Shown: one piece after another, positions 34,689-42,854 of the stretch
How the letters are laid out: every line of letters begins with the position of its first letter
How positions within the stretch are numbered: the stretch's first letter is position 1
Assembly: GCA_934462925.1 (NCBI GenBank)
Contig: CAKSIT010000011.1
Span: 1 to 64,000 of the forward strand
Length of the DNA stretch: 64,000 nucleotides
Source of the DNA: an uncultured Oscillospiraceae bacterium
GTDB lineage: Bacteria; Bacillota; Clostridia; Oscillospirales; Ruminococcaceae
Direction of reading: 5' to 3'
The notes under the pieces: generated by a model
Databases searched by the model: none
What the model saw: the letters and a program-made list of their open reading frames with translations, nothing else
Told to the model about the DNA's origin: nothing
Translations under genes and position numbers: made by a program

Positions 34689-35993
34689 ATGGACGACATG
34701 AAAAAGCTAATTGAAAAATACAAGCAGGAACTTATGGCCTACCGCAGGGCAGCAGAACCCGAGCCGAAAAGCATCTCGTTTACCTACCGCCCCGAGGAAG
34801 CGCCCGCGCCCCGCAGCGAACTCCCCGCGCATACCGAGCGCGCTTCCGACTCCGCCGCGCCCGAGCCGCGCGAAACGCCCCGCAAGCCGCAGATAATCGG
34901 CTATGCGGACGAGGGGGAGGTGTCCGAGCTTTACAGGGAGCTTTTCGGGGGCGAGGGTACGCCGGACGGGGACGTTACACACGCAATGGAAGCTTCTCAC
35001 GCCGAGAAAGAGCCGCTTGCGGAGAACGCGCCCCATGCCGAAAACACGCACAGCGCTGAAAGCGCCCCGCCCGACCCCGCGCCCAGCCCGGATATGTCCG
35101 ACATATTCAGCTTTGCGGGCGAAGAAAACGCGGAGAACGCGGACAGCGCCGAGGGCGCGGAAAACCCGCAAAAGCCCGAACTCCCGCCCGAAGGGCTTAT
35201 CGCCGAACCCGAGGAGCTTTTCGCGCCGCAGTTTAACGAAGTGCCGTCATTTGGCGAGGTGCAAAGCAAGATAACCGCTGAGAGCCGCCACGAGGACAAC
35301 ACGCTGCCGCGCGAGCCGGTATCGGGCGTTACAAGCAGCGCGCCCACCGACCCGCTGCCCGGGGCCGCGCAGGCGCAGCGCGTTTCCCCAGAAACCGCCG
35401 AGCGCCTTACCGAACAGCCCGTAAGCGGCACAGACCCCGACGAGCAGCTCACGGGCCGCAGCTTCGAGTCCGACGAGCGCCCCGTGAACGACCCCGCCGA
35501 CATAAAGCCCAACGGCAACGGCGCGCCCGCCGTAAATTACGAGGAGCGCGCCTATAGCAGCTACGCCGAGTTCGAGCGCGAAAACACTTGCACGGGACAG
35601 CTTCGCTTCAGGACGTTTACCGCGCGCGGCGCGCTGCCCGTAAAGGACGCGGTGTGCGTTGTCACCAAGGACTTCGGCGGCGAAACGCAGGTGCTTTCCA
35701 CCCAAACCACCGACATGAGCGGCCAGACCGAGATAATCTCGCTGCCCGCGCCGCCGCACAGCCTCTCGCAGACCCCTAACAACACGATACTGCCCTACGC
35801 GCTTTACGGCGCGACTATCCGCGCGAAGGGCTTCGAGGGTATCGTGCTTAAGAACATTACCATATTCGAGGGCATTCTGTCCGTGCAGAACGCCGCGCTC
35901 GTTCCGCTCGCGCCCGATGAAAAAGAGGGCGACATCGGCGAAACGATAGACGAGGCCGCTGTGAGCGGAGGTGAGCGTAATGCCGCAGAATAA
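34689..35993 (+). CDS. Pro/Glu/Ala-rich protein with C-terminal carboxypeptidase-regulatory-like domain
   Basis: A 434-aa protein of unknown function. Residues 1-30 are a charged helix (DDMKKLIEKYKQELMAYR), 30 to about 285 form a low-complexity, acidic, Pro-rich region, and about 300-410 form a compact beta-rich domain (RFRTFTARGALPVKDAVCVV, VLSTQTTDMSGQTEII) resembling carboxypeptidase-regulatory or transthyretin-like folds. No signal peptide is present. It overlaps the SpoIID-like gene by 14 bases, so the two are probably made together. It starts at 34689 behind TTTGGAGG. A spore-coat or cortex role is suggested only by the partner. Confidence 0.7.
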   Translation: MDDMKKLIEKYKQELMAYRRAAEPEPKSISFTYRPEEAPAPRSELPAHTERASDSAAPEPRETPRKPQIIGYADEGEVSELYRELFGGEGTPDGDVTHAMEASHAEKEPLAENAPHAENTHSAESAPPDPAPSPDMSDIFSFAGEENAENADSAEGAENPQKPELPPEGLIAEPEELFAPQFNEVPSFGEVQSKITAESRHEDNTLPREPVSGVTSSAPTDPLPGAAQAQRVSPETAERLTEQPVSGTDPDEQLTGRSFESDERPVNDPADIKPNGNGAPAVNYEERAYSSYAEFERENTCTGQLRFRTFTARGALPVKDAVCVVTKDFGGETQVLSTQTTDMSGQTEIISLPAPPHSLSQTPNNTILPYALYGATIRAKGFEGIVLKNITIFEGILSVQNAALVPLAPDEKEGDIGETIDEAAVSGGERNAAE

Positions 35994-37353
35994 TCTTCCA
36001 TATGTACCCGAAACGATAACCGTGCATCTGGGTCCGCCCGACTCCCCCGCGCAGAACGTCACGGTGTCGTTCCCCGACTATATAAAGAACGTCGCTTCGT
36101 CCGAGATATTCCCCACGTGGCCCGAAGCCGCGCTGCGCGCCAATATCTACGCGCAGACCACCTTTGCGCTCAACCGCATTTACACCGAGTGGTATCGCTC
36201 GCGCGGGTACGGCTTCGACATAACAAGCTCCACCCAGTACGACCAGGCGTACGTTTACGGCAGGGATATCTTCAACAACATAAGCCGCCTTGTAGACGAG
36301 CTTTTCAACAACTACATCGTGCGGCAGGGGAGCGTCGCGCCGCTCTTTTCGGCGTTCTGCAACGGCACTACGGTCACCTGCGACGGGCTGTCGCAATGGG
36401 GTACGGTAACGCTTGCGAACAACGGCCTTACCCCCTACGAGATACTGCAATACTACTACGGCAGCGACATAAACATAGTAAGAAACGCACCGGTAGAGCC
36501 GTATATCGGCAGCTACCCCGGCGTGCCGTTCGGCTTCGGCTCTTACGGGGACGAGGTGCGGCAGATACAGCAGGAGCTTAACCGCATTGCCGCGAATTAC
36601 CCCGCTATCCCAAAAATCGTCCCCGCGAACGGCAACTACGGCGAAAGCACCGTGCAGGCGGTAAACACGTTTCAGGGGATATTCGGGCTTGCGCAGACGG
36701 GGACTGTGGATAAGCAGACGTGGTACAAAATAAAGTTCATATTCACGGCGGTAAAGGGGCTGTCCGAACTTATGGGCGAGAACCTCTCCGAGCAGGAGGT
36801 GGAGCTTCAGTTCCCGCGGCAGCTGGAGCTTGGCGACTTCGGCTTCGAGGTGCGGTACGTGCAGTTCTTCTTAAACGTTATCGCCTACTTCAACCCCGAG
36901 ATTCCCACGGTAAATTCCGCGGGAGTATTCAACGAGGCAATGCGCGAGCAGGTAATGGCGTTCGAGCGCTTCTACGGACTTAACCCCGACGGCGTTGTGG
37001 ATTTCAGAACATGGCAGCTTATACGGCAGGTGTACAACAATATCCGCGAGAACCTGCCCGAGGGCTACGAGGGTTCAACGGCGGCGCTGTATCCGGGGTA
37101 TACGCTCACCCCCGGGCTTCGCAACGACGACGTTCGCGAGCTTCAGACCTACCTGCGCACAATAGGGCAGAACGTCGCGGCTATCCCCACGGTGGAGGTC
37201 ACGGGTTACTACGGCCCGCAGACCGAAAACGCAGTCGCGGTGTTTCAGGAGAACTACGGCCTGCCCGTCACGGGCGCGGTGAGCGCCCTCACATGGGACG
37301 CCATAGCAAAGGAGTATAACTATATCCGCTTCGGCACGCAGCGAACGGGGTAA
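35980..37353 (+). CDS. SpoIID-like/peptidoglycan-binding domain protein
   Basis: A 457-aa protein with an N-terminal domain (about 10-120) resembling SpoIID/amidase-enhancer proteins (PTWPEAALRANIYAQTTFAL ... ITSSTQYDQAYVYG). Three peptidoglycan-binding-1 repeats follow, about 185-255, 283-350 and 380-447, each with the GxxVxxxQxxL pattern and a closing TGxVxxxTWxxI. No signal peptide is visible. Proteins of this layout are annotated in Clostridia as spore cortex-lytic or peptidoglycan-binding. The true start is 35980 (MPQNNLPYVPETI), 5 bases after GGAGGTGA. No obvious lytic active site is present, so a structural or cortex-binding role is as likely as catalysis. Confidence 0.82.
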   Translation: MPQNNLPYVPETITVHLGPPDSPAQNVTVSFPDYIKNVASSEIFPTWPEAALRANIYAQTTFALNRIYTEWYRSRGYGFDITSSTQYDQAYVYGRDIFNNISRLVDELFNNYIVRQGSVAPLFSAFCNGTTVTCDGLSQWGTVTLANNGLTPYEILQYYYGSDINIVRNAPVEPYIGSYPGVPFGFGSYGDEVRQIQQELNRIAANYPAIPKIVPANGNYGESTVQAVNTFQGIFGLAQTGTVDKQTWYKIKFIFTAVKGLSELMGENLSEQEVELQFPRQLELGDFGFEVRYVQFFLNVIAYFNPEIPTVNSAGVFNEAMREQVMAFERFYGLNPDGVVDFRTWQLIRQVYNNIRENLPEGYEGSTAALYPGYTLTPGLRNDDVRELQTYLRTIGQNVAAIPTVEVTGYYGPQTENAVAVFQENYGLPVTGAVSALTWDAIAKEYNYIRFGTQRTG

Positions 37354-37360
37354 CATATGA

Positions 37361-37389
37361 AAAGGGGCTGTTTTGGCAGCCCCTTTTTT
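37361..37389 (+). terminator. Terminator after the SpoIID-like gene
   Basis: The stem AAGGGGCTG/CAGCCCCTT is followed by a run of T. Confidence 0.8.
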
Positions 37390-37394
37390 GCTGT

Positions 37395-37634
37395 TCAGCT
37401 CTTATTCTCGTCAGAGTCCGTCATCTTATCGCCAATGCGAATGATATTGCCCGACATCTCAATAATCATTCCCCAGAACGAGTGTGCCGCCAGAACAAGG
37501 ACAATTCCACCGATGACTACGACGAAGCTGAACCACCCTTTAACCATGAACCCAAGCACGAATACGCATATAATGCTTATTACCATGCTTACCACCATAA
37601 CGCGCTTGCACAGCTTGGTGTACTTATTTTCCAT
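37395..37634 (-). CDS. Small two-helix membrane protein (79 aa)
   Basis: Two hydrophobic helices (VMVVSMVISIICVFVLGFMV and WFSFVVVIGGIVLVLAA) are separated by a 5-residue turn, with a Lys-rich N-terminus and an acidic C-terminus. It matches no family I recognise. It is divergent from an XRE-type regulator, and its promoter carries two identical palindromic operators (37656-37672, 37684-37700), so it is very likely the regulated target. The start follows GAGGAGG. Confidence 0.8.
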   Translation of the reverse strand: MENKYTKLCKRVMVVSMVISIICVFVLGFMVKGWFSFVVVIGGIVLVLAAHSFWGMIIEMSGNIIRIGDKMTDSDENKS

Positions 37635-37655
37635 AACGTTTCCTCCTCAAAATTT

Positions 37656-37707
37656 AATTCCTTTTCGGAATTATCTATATTATAATTCCATTTTGGAATT
37701 TTGTCAA
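37656..37707 (-). promoter_or_regulatory. Operator-promoter of the small membrane protein, two palindromes
   Basis: On the minus strand TTGACA (37702-37707) and TATAAT (37679-37684) are 17 bp apart. AATTCC-N5-GGAATT lies at 37684-37700, within the spacer, and again at 37656-37672, just downstream of the start site. Centre-to-centre distance is 28 bp. A bound dimer would block the polymerase directly. The neighbouring XRE protein is the obvious candidate repressor. Confidence 0.8.
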
Positions 37708-37747
37708 CCCCTTTTGTAAAATATAATAAAGCAAAGGGGGCGGTTTT

Positions 37748-37990
37748 ATGAAAACACGCAAAAAAGAGTACGGCGACGTGAACATGGTGGGGCGCAGGAT
37801 AGAGGAGCTGCGGAAGTCGCGCGGGATAAAGCAGAAAGACTTTATAGCCATGATGCAGTGCGAGGGCTGCGACATAAATCCAACAAGCTACTCGAAGCTC
37901 GAGGGGCAGCTGCGCTCGGCGAATGACAAGGAGCTTTACGTTATCGCGCGGATACTTGAAACAACAATAGATTCGCTCTTTGAACAATAA
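37748..37990 (+). CDS. XRE-family helix-turn-helix regulator
   Basis: An 80-aa Cro/CI-type DNA-binding protein consisting of little more than the HTH domain (GRRIEELRKSRGIKQKDFIA ... TSYSKLEGQLRSANDKELYV). Short regulators of this kind bind as dimers to palindromes. The two AATTCC-N5-GGAATT sites between this gene and the divergent membrane-protein gene are likely its operators, giving control of both directions. The start follows AAAGGGGG. A -10 TATAAT at 37722-37727 may serve it. Confidence 0.85.
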   Translation: MKTRKKEYGDVNMVGRRIEELRKSRGIKQKDFIAMMQCEGCDINPTSYSKLEGQLRSANDKELYVIARILETTIDSLFEQ

Positions 37991-37991
37991 A

Positions 37992-38017
37992 ACCCCCGCC
38001 GAGGCGAGGGAATTTTT
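37992..38017 (+). terminator. Weak hairpin after the XRE gene
   Basis: The short imperfect stem CCCCCGCC/GGCGAGGG is followed by AATTTTT. Confidence 0.35.
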
Positions 38018-38047
38018 ATTGCATAAACGGGTTTTGCTCATATAACG

Positions 38048-39175
38048 CTATTCATTCCACAGCTTGTCGTAGTACGCCAGTATAAGCTCTGTCACGCGCC
38101 CGTAGCTGAGCGTGCCTTCCTTTACGCCCTGCGACTTTATAAAGCCGTTGTTTACGCTGCTCGCCGCCTGCTCTACCCTGCCGCGGTGTTCGTCTATGTA
38201 GCGGCTGTTTGCGGCGAGGTCCGCGCGCATTCCGTCCGTGCAGAGCGAATACGCCTGCCGCCACATATCCTTGTCGTAGGAATAAAGCGAGTTTGCGCAG
38301 TACACGAACGCCTCGAGATACCCCGAGTAGCGAAACTCCGCGTACTCGCTGTTTATGCAGGACAAAAACGCGTAGAAGTTGCATTCGTTCTCAAACGCTA
38401 TTCCCCGCGAATGCGCGCTCTCGTGCGCGGCGGTGAACGGTATCGAATAATCGGGCTGGGCGGTGTTTACGTTGCACTCCGCAAAAAACGGGAAGTACAT
38501 TCCCGTGATAAGCGTGTAGCTCCACGCCTCTGAAAGCATTACGGGCTTCTGGCGGAACACGCTCGTCCATAGATACGGGTAGTCCCCGACAAGGGCGCTG
38601 TAGCCGCTGCCCGTGCGCGAAAGCTCCGTGAAAATGTCCTCGGGCAGCGTCATTTCGCCGTTCTCGTTTTCGGGCAGACCCTCGCGCTCGCGGGCGGCGT
38701 TCGCGGCAAGCTCCTCGCACACGCGCAGCAGGTGTTCGGCGGTTTTTGGCGAGGTGTCAAGCCCCATAAGCTCCTCTGCGGGCAGGCGGTAGAAGTTCGC
38801 GCCGTGGCATATCATGTACATAAGGCACGCGAACGACAAAAACGCCGCCGTTCCGCGCGCCGCCCTGAGCGCGGTCTTTTTGCGGTCGCGGCTTTTTTTA
38901 AGCCTGCGCACAAGCACGACTATAAGCGTTACCGCAAGCGGCAGGGCAAGCACCACAAGCAGCTCGGTGAGCGATATCGGCACAAGGCTCGTAATAAATC
39001 CCAGCGGGACTGTAACCGCCTTAAAAATCCCGCGCGCAAACACGTATTCCGCCGCCTGCGGGAAATAAGGCAGCACAAAATACATAGCCGCCGCCAAAAC
39101 AAGCGGTATAAATATCCACACCGCGCGGAATATCCTCCCCGCACGGCTTTTCGAGCGTTCCTTTGTCTTCTGCAT
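38048..39175 (-). CDS. DUF3810-family membrane protein (putative zinc metallopeptidase fold)
   Basis: A 375-aa protein with three N-terminal hydrophobic segments (residues about 15-35, 55-87, 107-123) and a large domain containing FTAAHESAHSRGIAFENECN. The HESAH sequence fits the HExxH zinc-binding consensus and the nearby Glu could be the third ligand, as in DUF3810. The family is common in Clostridia, with no proven substrate. The gene is monocistronic. A family B repeat lies 25 bases upstream of its start and probably separates it from, or overlaps, its promoter. Confidence 0.85.
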   Translation of the reverse strand: MQKTKERSKSRAGRIFRAVWIFIPLVLAAAMYFVLPYFPQAAEYVFARGIFKAVTVPLGFITSLVPISLTELLVVLALPLAVTLIVVLVRRLKKSRDRKKTALRAARGTAAFLSFACLMYMICHGANFYRLPAEELMGLDTSPKTAEHLLRVCEELAANAAREREGLPENENGEMTLPEDIFTELSRTGSGYSALVGDYPYLWTSVFRQKPVMLSEAWSYTLITGMYFPFFAECNVNTAQPDYSIPFTAAHESAHSRGIAFENECNFYAFLSCINSEYAEFRYSGYLEAFVYCANSLYSYDKDMWRQAYSLCTDGMRADLAANSRYIDEHRGRVEQAASSVNNGFIKSQGVKEGTLSYGRVTELILAYYDKLWNE

Positions 39176-39196
39176 GGCGTTCTCCTGTCTGTCGTT

Positions 39197-39434
39197 ATAT
39201 GGTCACCTCTAAAAACCTTGTTTGAGTGAAAATGTGTATAGCGCACCGACTGCTTCTTTCAACAAGCGAAATTTCTGATGTGACGGCGTCCATGCCGTCA
39301 CTCGGTTATTTCGCTTCGCAACGTCGTGTTGCACCTCCTCGTAAGGCATACAGCCTTACTTCGTCGGCTTTCATCGCATTCGGCACACTCTACCCATTTT
39401 CCCTTTTCAAACCGGTTTTTAGAAGTTCCCATAT
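39197..39434. mobile_element. Family B MITE-like element, long form (B1)
   Basis: A 230-bp element (39201-39430) with terminal inverted repeats GGTCACCTCTAAAAACC and GGTTTTTAGAAGTTCCC and a 4-bp duplication ATAT on each side. It is in opposite orientation to the 159-bp copy at 55771-55929 and nearly identical to it, apart from a 71-bp internal segment holding the inverted repeats GCGAAAT/ATTTCGC and GTGACGGC/GCCGTCAC. It has no coding capacity. Confidence 0.8.
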
Positions 39435-39513
39435 AATATAGTATAGCATTCCCCGCGGACTTTTCGGCGCGCATAGAATGCCGCCGTGCGCTCTCACATA
39501 ATTTTCAGACAAC

Positions 39514-39545
39514 AAAGCCCCCGCCGCGATAAAGCGGCAGGGGCA
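39514..39545 (-). terminator. Terminator of the lipoprotein gene
   Basis: On the minus strand the stem GCCCCTGCCGC/GCGGCGGGGGC is followed by TTTGTTG. Confidence 0.65.
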
Positions 39546-39571
39546 GCTGTTATTAAAGCTAAATGCGCCGA

Positions 39572-40084
39572 TTACGCTCTTACGTAGGTGAATACGTAGT
39601 TTGCAACGTTACCCTCGGAATCAGCAATCGGAACAACGTAGCTGAAAGCGTCGTTCTCAGCGTCGTATACGAGCTCGAGAGAAAGCGTCTCGGAAAGCGG
39701 GCAGGAAATGCCTGTTTCGGTAACGGTGTAAGCAACGCTTGCGGTGTTGCCGCCGCTGGTGTTGGTGTAGGTGGTTTCGTCGATAACAACGGTGCTTTCA
39801 ACGTCCTCAACAGCAACGCCAAAGGAATCAGCGTAATCCTGAACCGTGCCGCCGTTTACGCCTGCGAGCGTCCATGTGCCGATAAATACCTCAGCGCCCG
39901 TGGAAGCCTCTGCGGTTGCCTCGCCGGATACTGCCATCTCGGCGGTGTCTGCGGTCTGCTCAACGGTTACAACGTCGTCAACGGTTGCGATATCGTCAAC
40001 CTCGTTGTCCTTGCCGCAAGCGGTAAGGGAAGCTACGGCTGCAGCGATAGCAGCAAGCGCAATAATCTTTGTAAACTTTTTCAT
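39572..40084 (-). CDS. Predicted lipoprotein of unknown function
   Basis: A 170-aa protein with a lipoprotein signal (MKKFTKIIALAAIAAAVASL then TAC, the modified Cys), an acidic Thr/Glu/Ala-rich spacer of about 35 residues and a small C-terminal beta-rich domain (FIGTWTLAGVNGGTVQDYAD ... ENDAFSYVVPIAD). The GTWTLAG opening is reminiscent of lipocalin-like or DUF-type folds in clostridial lipoproteins, without firm assignment. The start at 40084 has GGAG 8 bases upstream; an ATG 6 bases earlier is too close to it. Confidence 0.8.
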   Translation of the reverse strand: MKKFTKIIALAAIAAAVASLTACGKDNEVDDIATVDDVVTVEQTADTAEMAVSGEATAEASTGAEVFIGTWTLAGVNGGTVQDYADSFGVAVEDVESTVVIDETTYTNTSGGNTASVAYTVTETGISCPLSETLSLELVYDAENDAFSYVVPIADSEGNVANYVFTYVRA

Positions 40085-40346
40085 GTTCATTCTCCTCTAA
40101 GTCAGAATTTCTAAAAGGTAGCTGCAAATAATTACCATATCCAGTAAATCTACAACAATGGCAATTATAGCACACGCTAACCTGTTTGTCAATAACCCTA
40201 TGGTCATTTTTGGATATTGTACCAAACTCTCACCCGCAGGGTGTATAAAATTTTACACTATTGTGCATAATCCCGATGAATCACCGCTTTGTTTACACAG
40301 CGGCAAAGAAATTTCGCCAAAATTGCGCGCAGGGCGAAAAAAGTGC

Positions 40347-40375
40347 TTGACAAAACCGAAAAAGTATGCTAAAAT
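40347..40375 (+). promoter_or_regulatory. Promoter of tRNA-Leu
   Basis: TTGACA (40347-40352) and TAAAAT (40370-40375) have 17-bp spacing, 29 bases before the tRNA. The rest of the 40085-40346 gap shows nothing further. Confidence 0.65.
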
Positions 40376-40403
40376 ATAATACGTTGCAAAGCTTGCAGCA
40401 TAT

Positions 40404-40490
40404 GCAGGTGTGGCGGAATTGGCAGACGCGCTAGCTTCAGGTGCTAGTGATCGCAAGGTCATGTGGGTTCAAGTCCCGTCACCTGCACCA
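40404..40490 (+). tRNA. tRNA-Leu (anticodon CAG)
   Basis: An 87-nt tRNA with acceptor arms GCAGGTG/CACCTGC, a D arm TGGCGGAATTGGCAGAC, the anticodon stem-loop CTAGC-TTCAGGT-GCTAG giving CAG, a long class II variable arm (TGATCGCAAGGTCA) and GGGTTCAAGTCCC as T arm. The 3' CCA is encoded. The long variable arm and the A discriminator base fit leucine. Confidence 0.95.
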
Positions 40491-40514
40491 TCGGCTTAAC
40501 GCCGCAAGTAAATT

Positions 40515-40546
40515 TCGCCCTCAGGAGTTCTGGGGGCGATTTTTTT
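40515..40546 (+). terminator. Terminator after tRNA-Leu
   Basis: The stem TCGCCCTCAG/CTGGGGGCGA is followed by seven T. Confidence 0.8.
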
Positions 40547-40637
40547 GTACGGCGGCAGGCAAGCCTTGCGCTTCAAAATATTAGGCGTTCATTTAATTGC
40601 GCTTGCTATCGTAAAACTATAATCAAGGAGGGTAACC

Positions 40638-42071
40638 ATGGGCAGATTCTCAACAACGGTACAGGTGAAGAACAGCTTTGAAAGGTCGAATTTTGTAAGC
40701 CTGTTCTGCGATACAATGAAAAAGCGCGGGCTTGTAGGGTGTTCCGAGGACGAAGCAGCGCAGTCGTACCTGCTCGCCTTTGGCGAGGGCTGGGCGACAT
40801 TGGCAAGCGGAGAGTACAACGAGAACCCGCAAAAGGCGTGCGACGACGCGCGGGACATTGCCGCTTCGCTTAATACAAGCGCGTTCTCCGTGGAAGTCGT
40901 TGACAGCGACTTTGCGCTGCTGAAGCTCTGCGCTTCAAACGGCGGCAGGGACGAGGTTATCGTAGGGGACGGCTCGGGGTACGGCATAGAAAATCAGCCC
41001 CGAGGAACGCAGGCGCTCTGGCAGCCGCTGCTTGCAGAGGGCAGGACGTGGGAGCAGTTCACGGAAACGGCGGCGAAGAACGCGGATTTTGCCGAGGATA
41101 CGCTGGCAGAGCTGGCTGAGGTTCTGGGAATCGAGCCGCGTTACATCTGCGCCGATTTCGACGATATTGCGGAAAAAGCGGGCGGCAATTTTACGGCGGT
41201 TTACTTCAAAAAAGCCTCCGCAAAGCCCGTAATGTCTTTGAAAGCGGCATTCAGGCAGGTGTTCGGCGAGGCGCTTGAACCGCTCGGGTTTAAGCTTGTT
41301 AAGAGCAAGTATCCGTATTTTGCGAGGGTTGTACAGGGCGGAGAGATTATTCACGTTATTTCTCTGAAAACACAAGCCCCATATCTGCATACAATAGGTC
41401 GTGCGGGATTTTCTGTTTTAAGCGGTGCAGCTACAGTATACAGACCTAAAATCGACCTGTCGGTATCGCCGAAATCAAACTCCAGATGGCTTTTTGGCAT
41501 ACGTAAATTCTATAATGAATCAAATCGCTCTGATTTTGATTCTGAATTTAATAATGGAAACATTTGTGAGTCCTCCTATATTGAGGGCAGCAGCGAATCT
41601 TTGCTGGAGGCAATGGAGCAGGCATTGAAACGCACAATAAGCATTGTGATACCTGTGTTAGAAAAAATTGTTGATATGGATTCGTGCGCAAGGTTTTGTA
41701 CTGTATATAACATGGGCTTTAGCTTGAAAGAACATTTTGATGCAATTAAAAACGGTATTATTGACCCAAACGATATAAATAATGAGGGGCTTTTAATAAT
41801 GAGAATCAAGGATTATGTCGGTTATATCGATTGGAAGCTGGAGAGGGATAGAATTCAAAAAAAGGCGCTTGTTGAGCTTCCATACTACACATATACGCAA
41901 GATGAGTATGATAATTTTTGCAGCAATATTGACAGAATAAAAAAGGAACACCTTCAGATGATGGGCGATGTTACAAATGACGTTCAATTCTACAGTAGGA
42001 TTATGCTTGAAATGGAAAAACGCAAGCTGTCGAATACTGAAATTTTGCGGACATACGGAATTGACATATAA
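40638..42071 (+). CDS. DUF4304-like protein with composite base composition
   Basis: A 477-aa protein of unknown function. Residues 1 to about 185 (GC-rich) form an uncharacterised N-terminal domain (FSTTVQVKNSFERSNFVSLF). About 195-330 resemble DUF4304 (FRQVFGEALEPLGFKLVKSK, YFARVVQGGEIIHVISLK). From about 235 onward the coding sequence becomes markedly AT-rich, unlike the 5' half and the neighbours, suggesting that the C-terminal part was exchanged or acquired. The last 21 residues (ending ILRTYGIDI) are paralogous to the fragment immediately after the stop (ending KLRAYGLNI). The start is supported by AAGGAGGGT. It may belong to a family with exchangeable C-termini. Confidence 0.75.
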   Translation: MGRFSTTVQVKNSFERSNFVSLFCDTMKKRGLVGCSEDEAAQSYLLAFGEGWATLASGEYNENPQKACDDARDIAASLNTSAFSVEVVDSDFALLKLCASNGGRDEVIVGDGSGYGIENQPRGTQALWQPLLAEGRTWEQFTETAAKNADFAEDTLAELAEVLGIEPRYICADFDDIAEKAGGNFTAVYFKKASAKPVMSLKAAFRQVFGEALEPLGFKLVKSKYPYFARVVQGGEIIHVISLKTQAPYLHTIGRAGFSVLSGAATVYRPKIDLSVSPKSNSRWLFGIRKFYNESNRSDFDSEFNNGNICESSYIEGSSESLLEAMEQALKRTISIVIPVLEKIVDMDSCARFCTVYNMGFSLKEHFDAIKNGIIDPNDINNEGLLIMRIKDYVGYIDWKLERDRIQKKALVELPYYTYTQDEYDNFCSNIDRIKKEHLQMMGDVTNDVQFYSRIMLEMEKRKLSNTEILRTYGIDI

Positions 42072-42165
42072 GGACAAAGTATGGCTTGAAAAGGCATATG
42101 AAGAATTGGAACGGCGGAAAAAAGAAAACACCGAAAAGCTAAGAGCCTATGGATTAAATATCTGA
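42064..42165 (+). pseudogene. Displaced C-terminal remnant of a DUF4304-like gene
   Basis: An AT-rich reading frame directly after (and slightly overlapping) the stop of the preceding gene encodes TYKDKVWLEKAYEELERR and ends ENTEKLRAYGLNI. Over the last 21 residues about 12 match the end of the upstream protein. It has no start or ribosome site of its own and looks like an orphaned C-terminal tip. Confidence 0.6.
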
Positions 42166-42235
42166 AATCGTGAAATCTCCTACATTATAATAAGCACGGT
42201 GCTGGCCCGCTTTTTTCAAAGCCGTCAATCGGTTC

Positions 42236-42265
42236 TTGACAACGCCACGCACCATGTGCTATAAT
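42236..42265 (+). promoter_or_regulatory. Predicted promoter of the 42309 gene
   Basis: TTGACA (42236-42241) and TATAAT (42260-42265) have 18-bp spacing. Confidence 0.6.
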
Positions 42266-42308
42266 AATTTCGGATACTATAAAAATATTTTTTTCGGGGG
42301 GCGAAGCA

Positions 42309-42836
42309 ATGACTATGCAGTTCTGCGACTATGTATGGTACAACGGGGTAAAGTTTACGCTTGTTGACACCGAAGAAGGTACGAGCCTTATAGATTCCGC
42401 CGATTTTGATATTGAGGGCACCTGCCGCACCGCCTGCTATCGCGGGTACACCGCGGAGTATTTCATAGAGGACGGCGTTATTTACGGCGAAAAAACCGTG
42501 GAGAATTATCCCGCAGGCGGACACATTATTGAGCAAATCATCTCCGGGCGCATGGTAATGCACTACACGGGCAGCCTTGTAATAGCTGCTAATAAGGACG
42601 GCAGGCATTTCCCCGCGCAGAATATAACTGATTTTCTCGATTCCGACAGGGCGCTGGAGCTGACCTTTGCCGACGGGCGGCTGACCGAGGCGCGCGACCT
42701 TACCCCCGCCGCGCAGGCGTGGAAAAGCTCGCACCGCGCCGCCGCAGACCGGGAGCAGGAATACGCGCAAAGGGAAGAAGCCGCCCGCGCGGCGCTTTCG
42801 CACGAGTACGGCACAAACTACAAATGGGGCGGCTGA
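42309..42836 (+). CDS. Hypothetical protein (175 aa)
   Basis: A soluble, probably all-beta protein followed by a charged, Ala/Glu-rich C-terminal helix (residues about 135-165). The N-terminal part (FCDYVWYNGVKFTLVDTEEG ... YRGYTAEYFIEDGVIYG) resembles no family I can name. It has its own promoter and a GGGGGG-rich site before the ATG. The next gene starts 19 bases downstream and is probably co-transcribed with it. Confidence 0.65.
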   Translation: MTMQFCDYVWYNGVKFTLVDTEEGTSLIDSADFDIEGTCRTACYRGYTAEYFIEDGVIYGEKTVENYPAGGHIIEQIISGRMVMHYTGSLVIAANKDGRHFPAQNITDFLDSDRALELTFADGRLTEARDLTPAAQAWKSSHRAAADREQEYAQREEAARAALSHEYGTNYKWGG

Positions 42837-42854
42837 GCCGAAACGAGATGGAGC

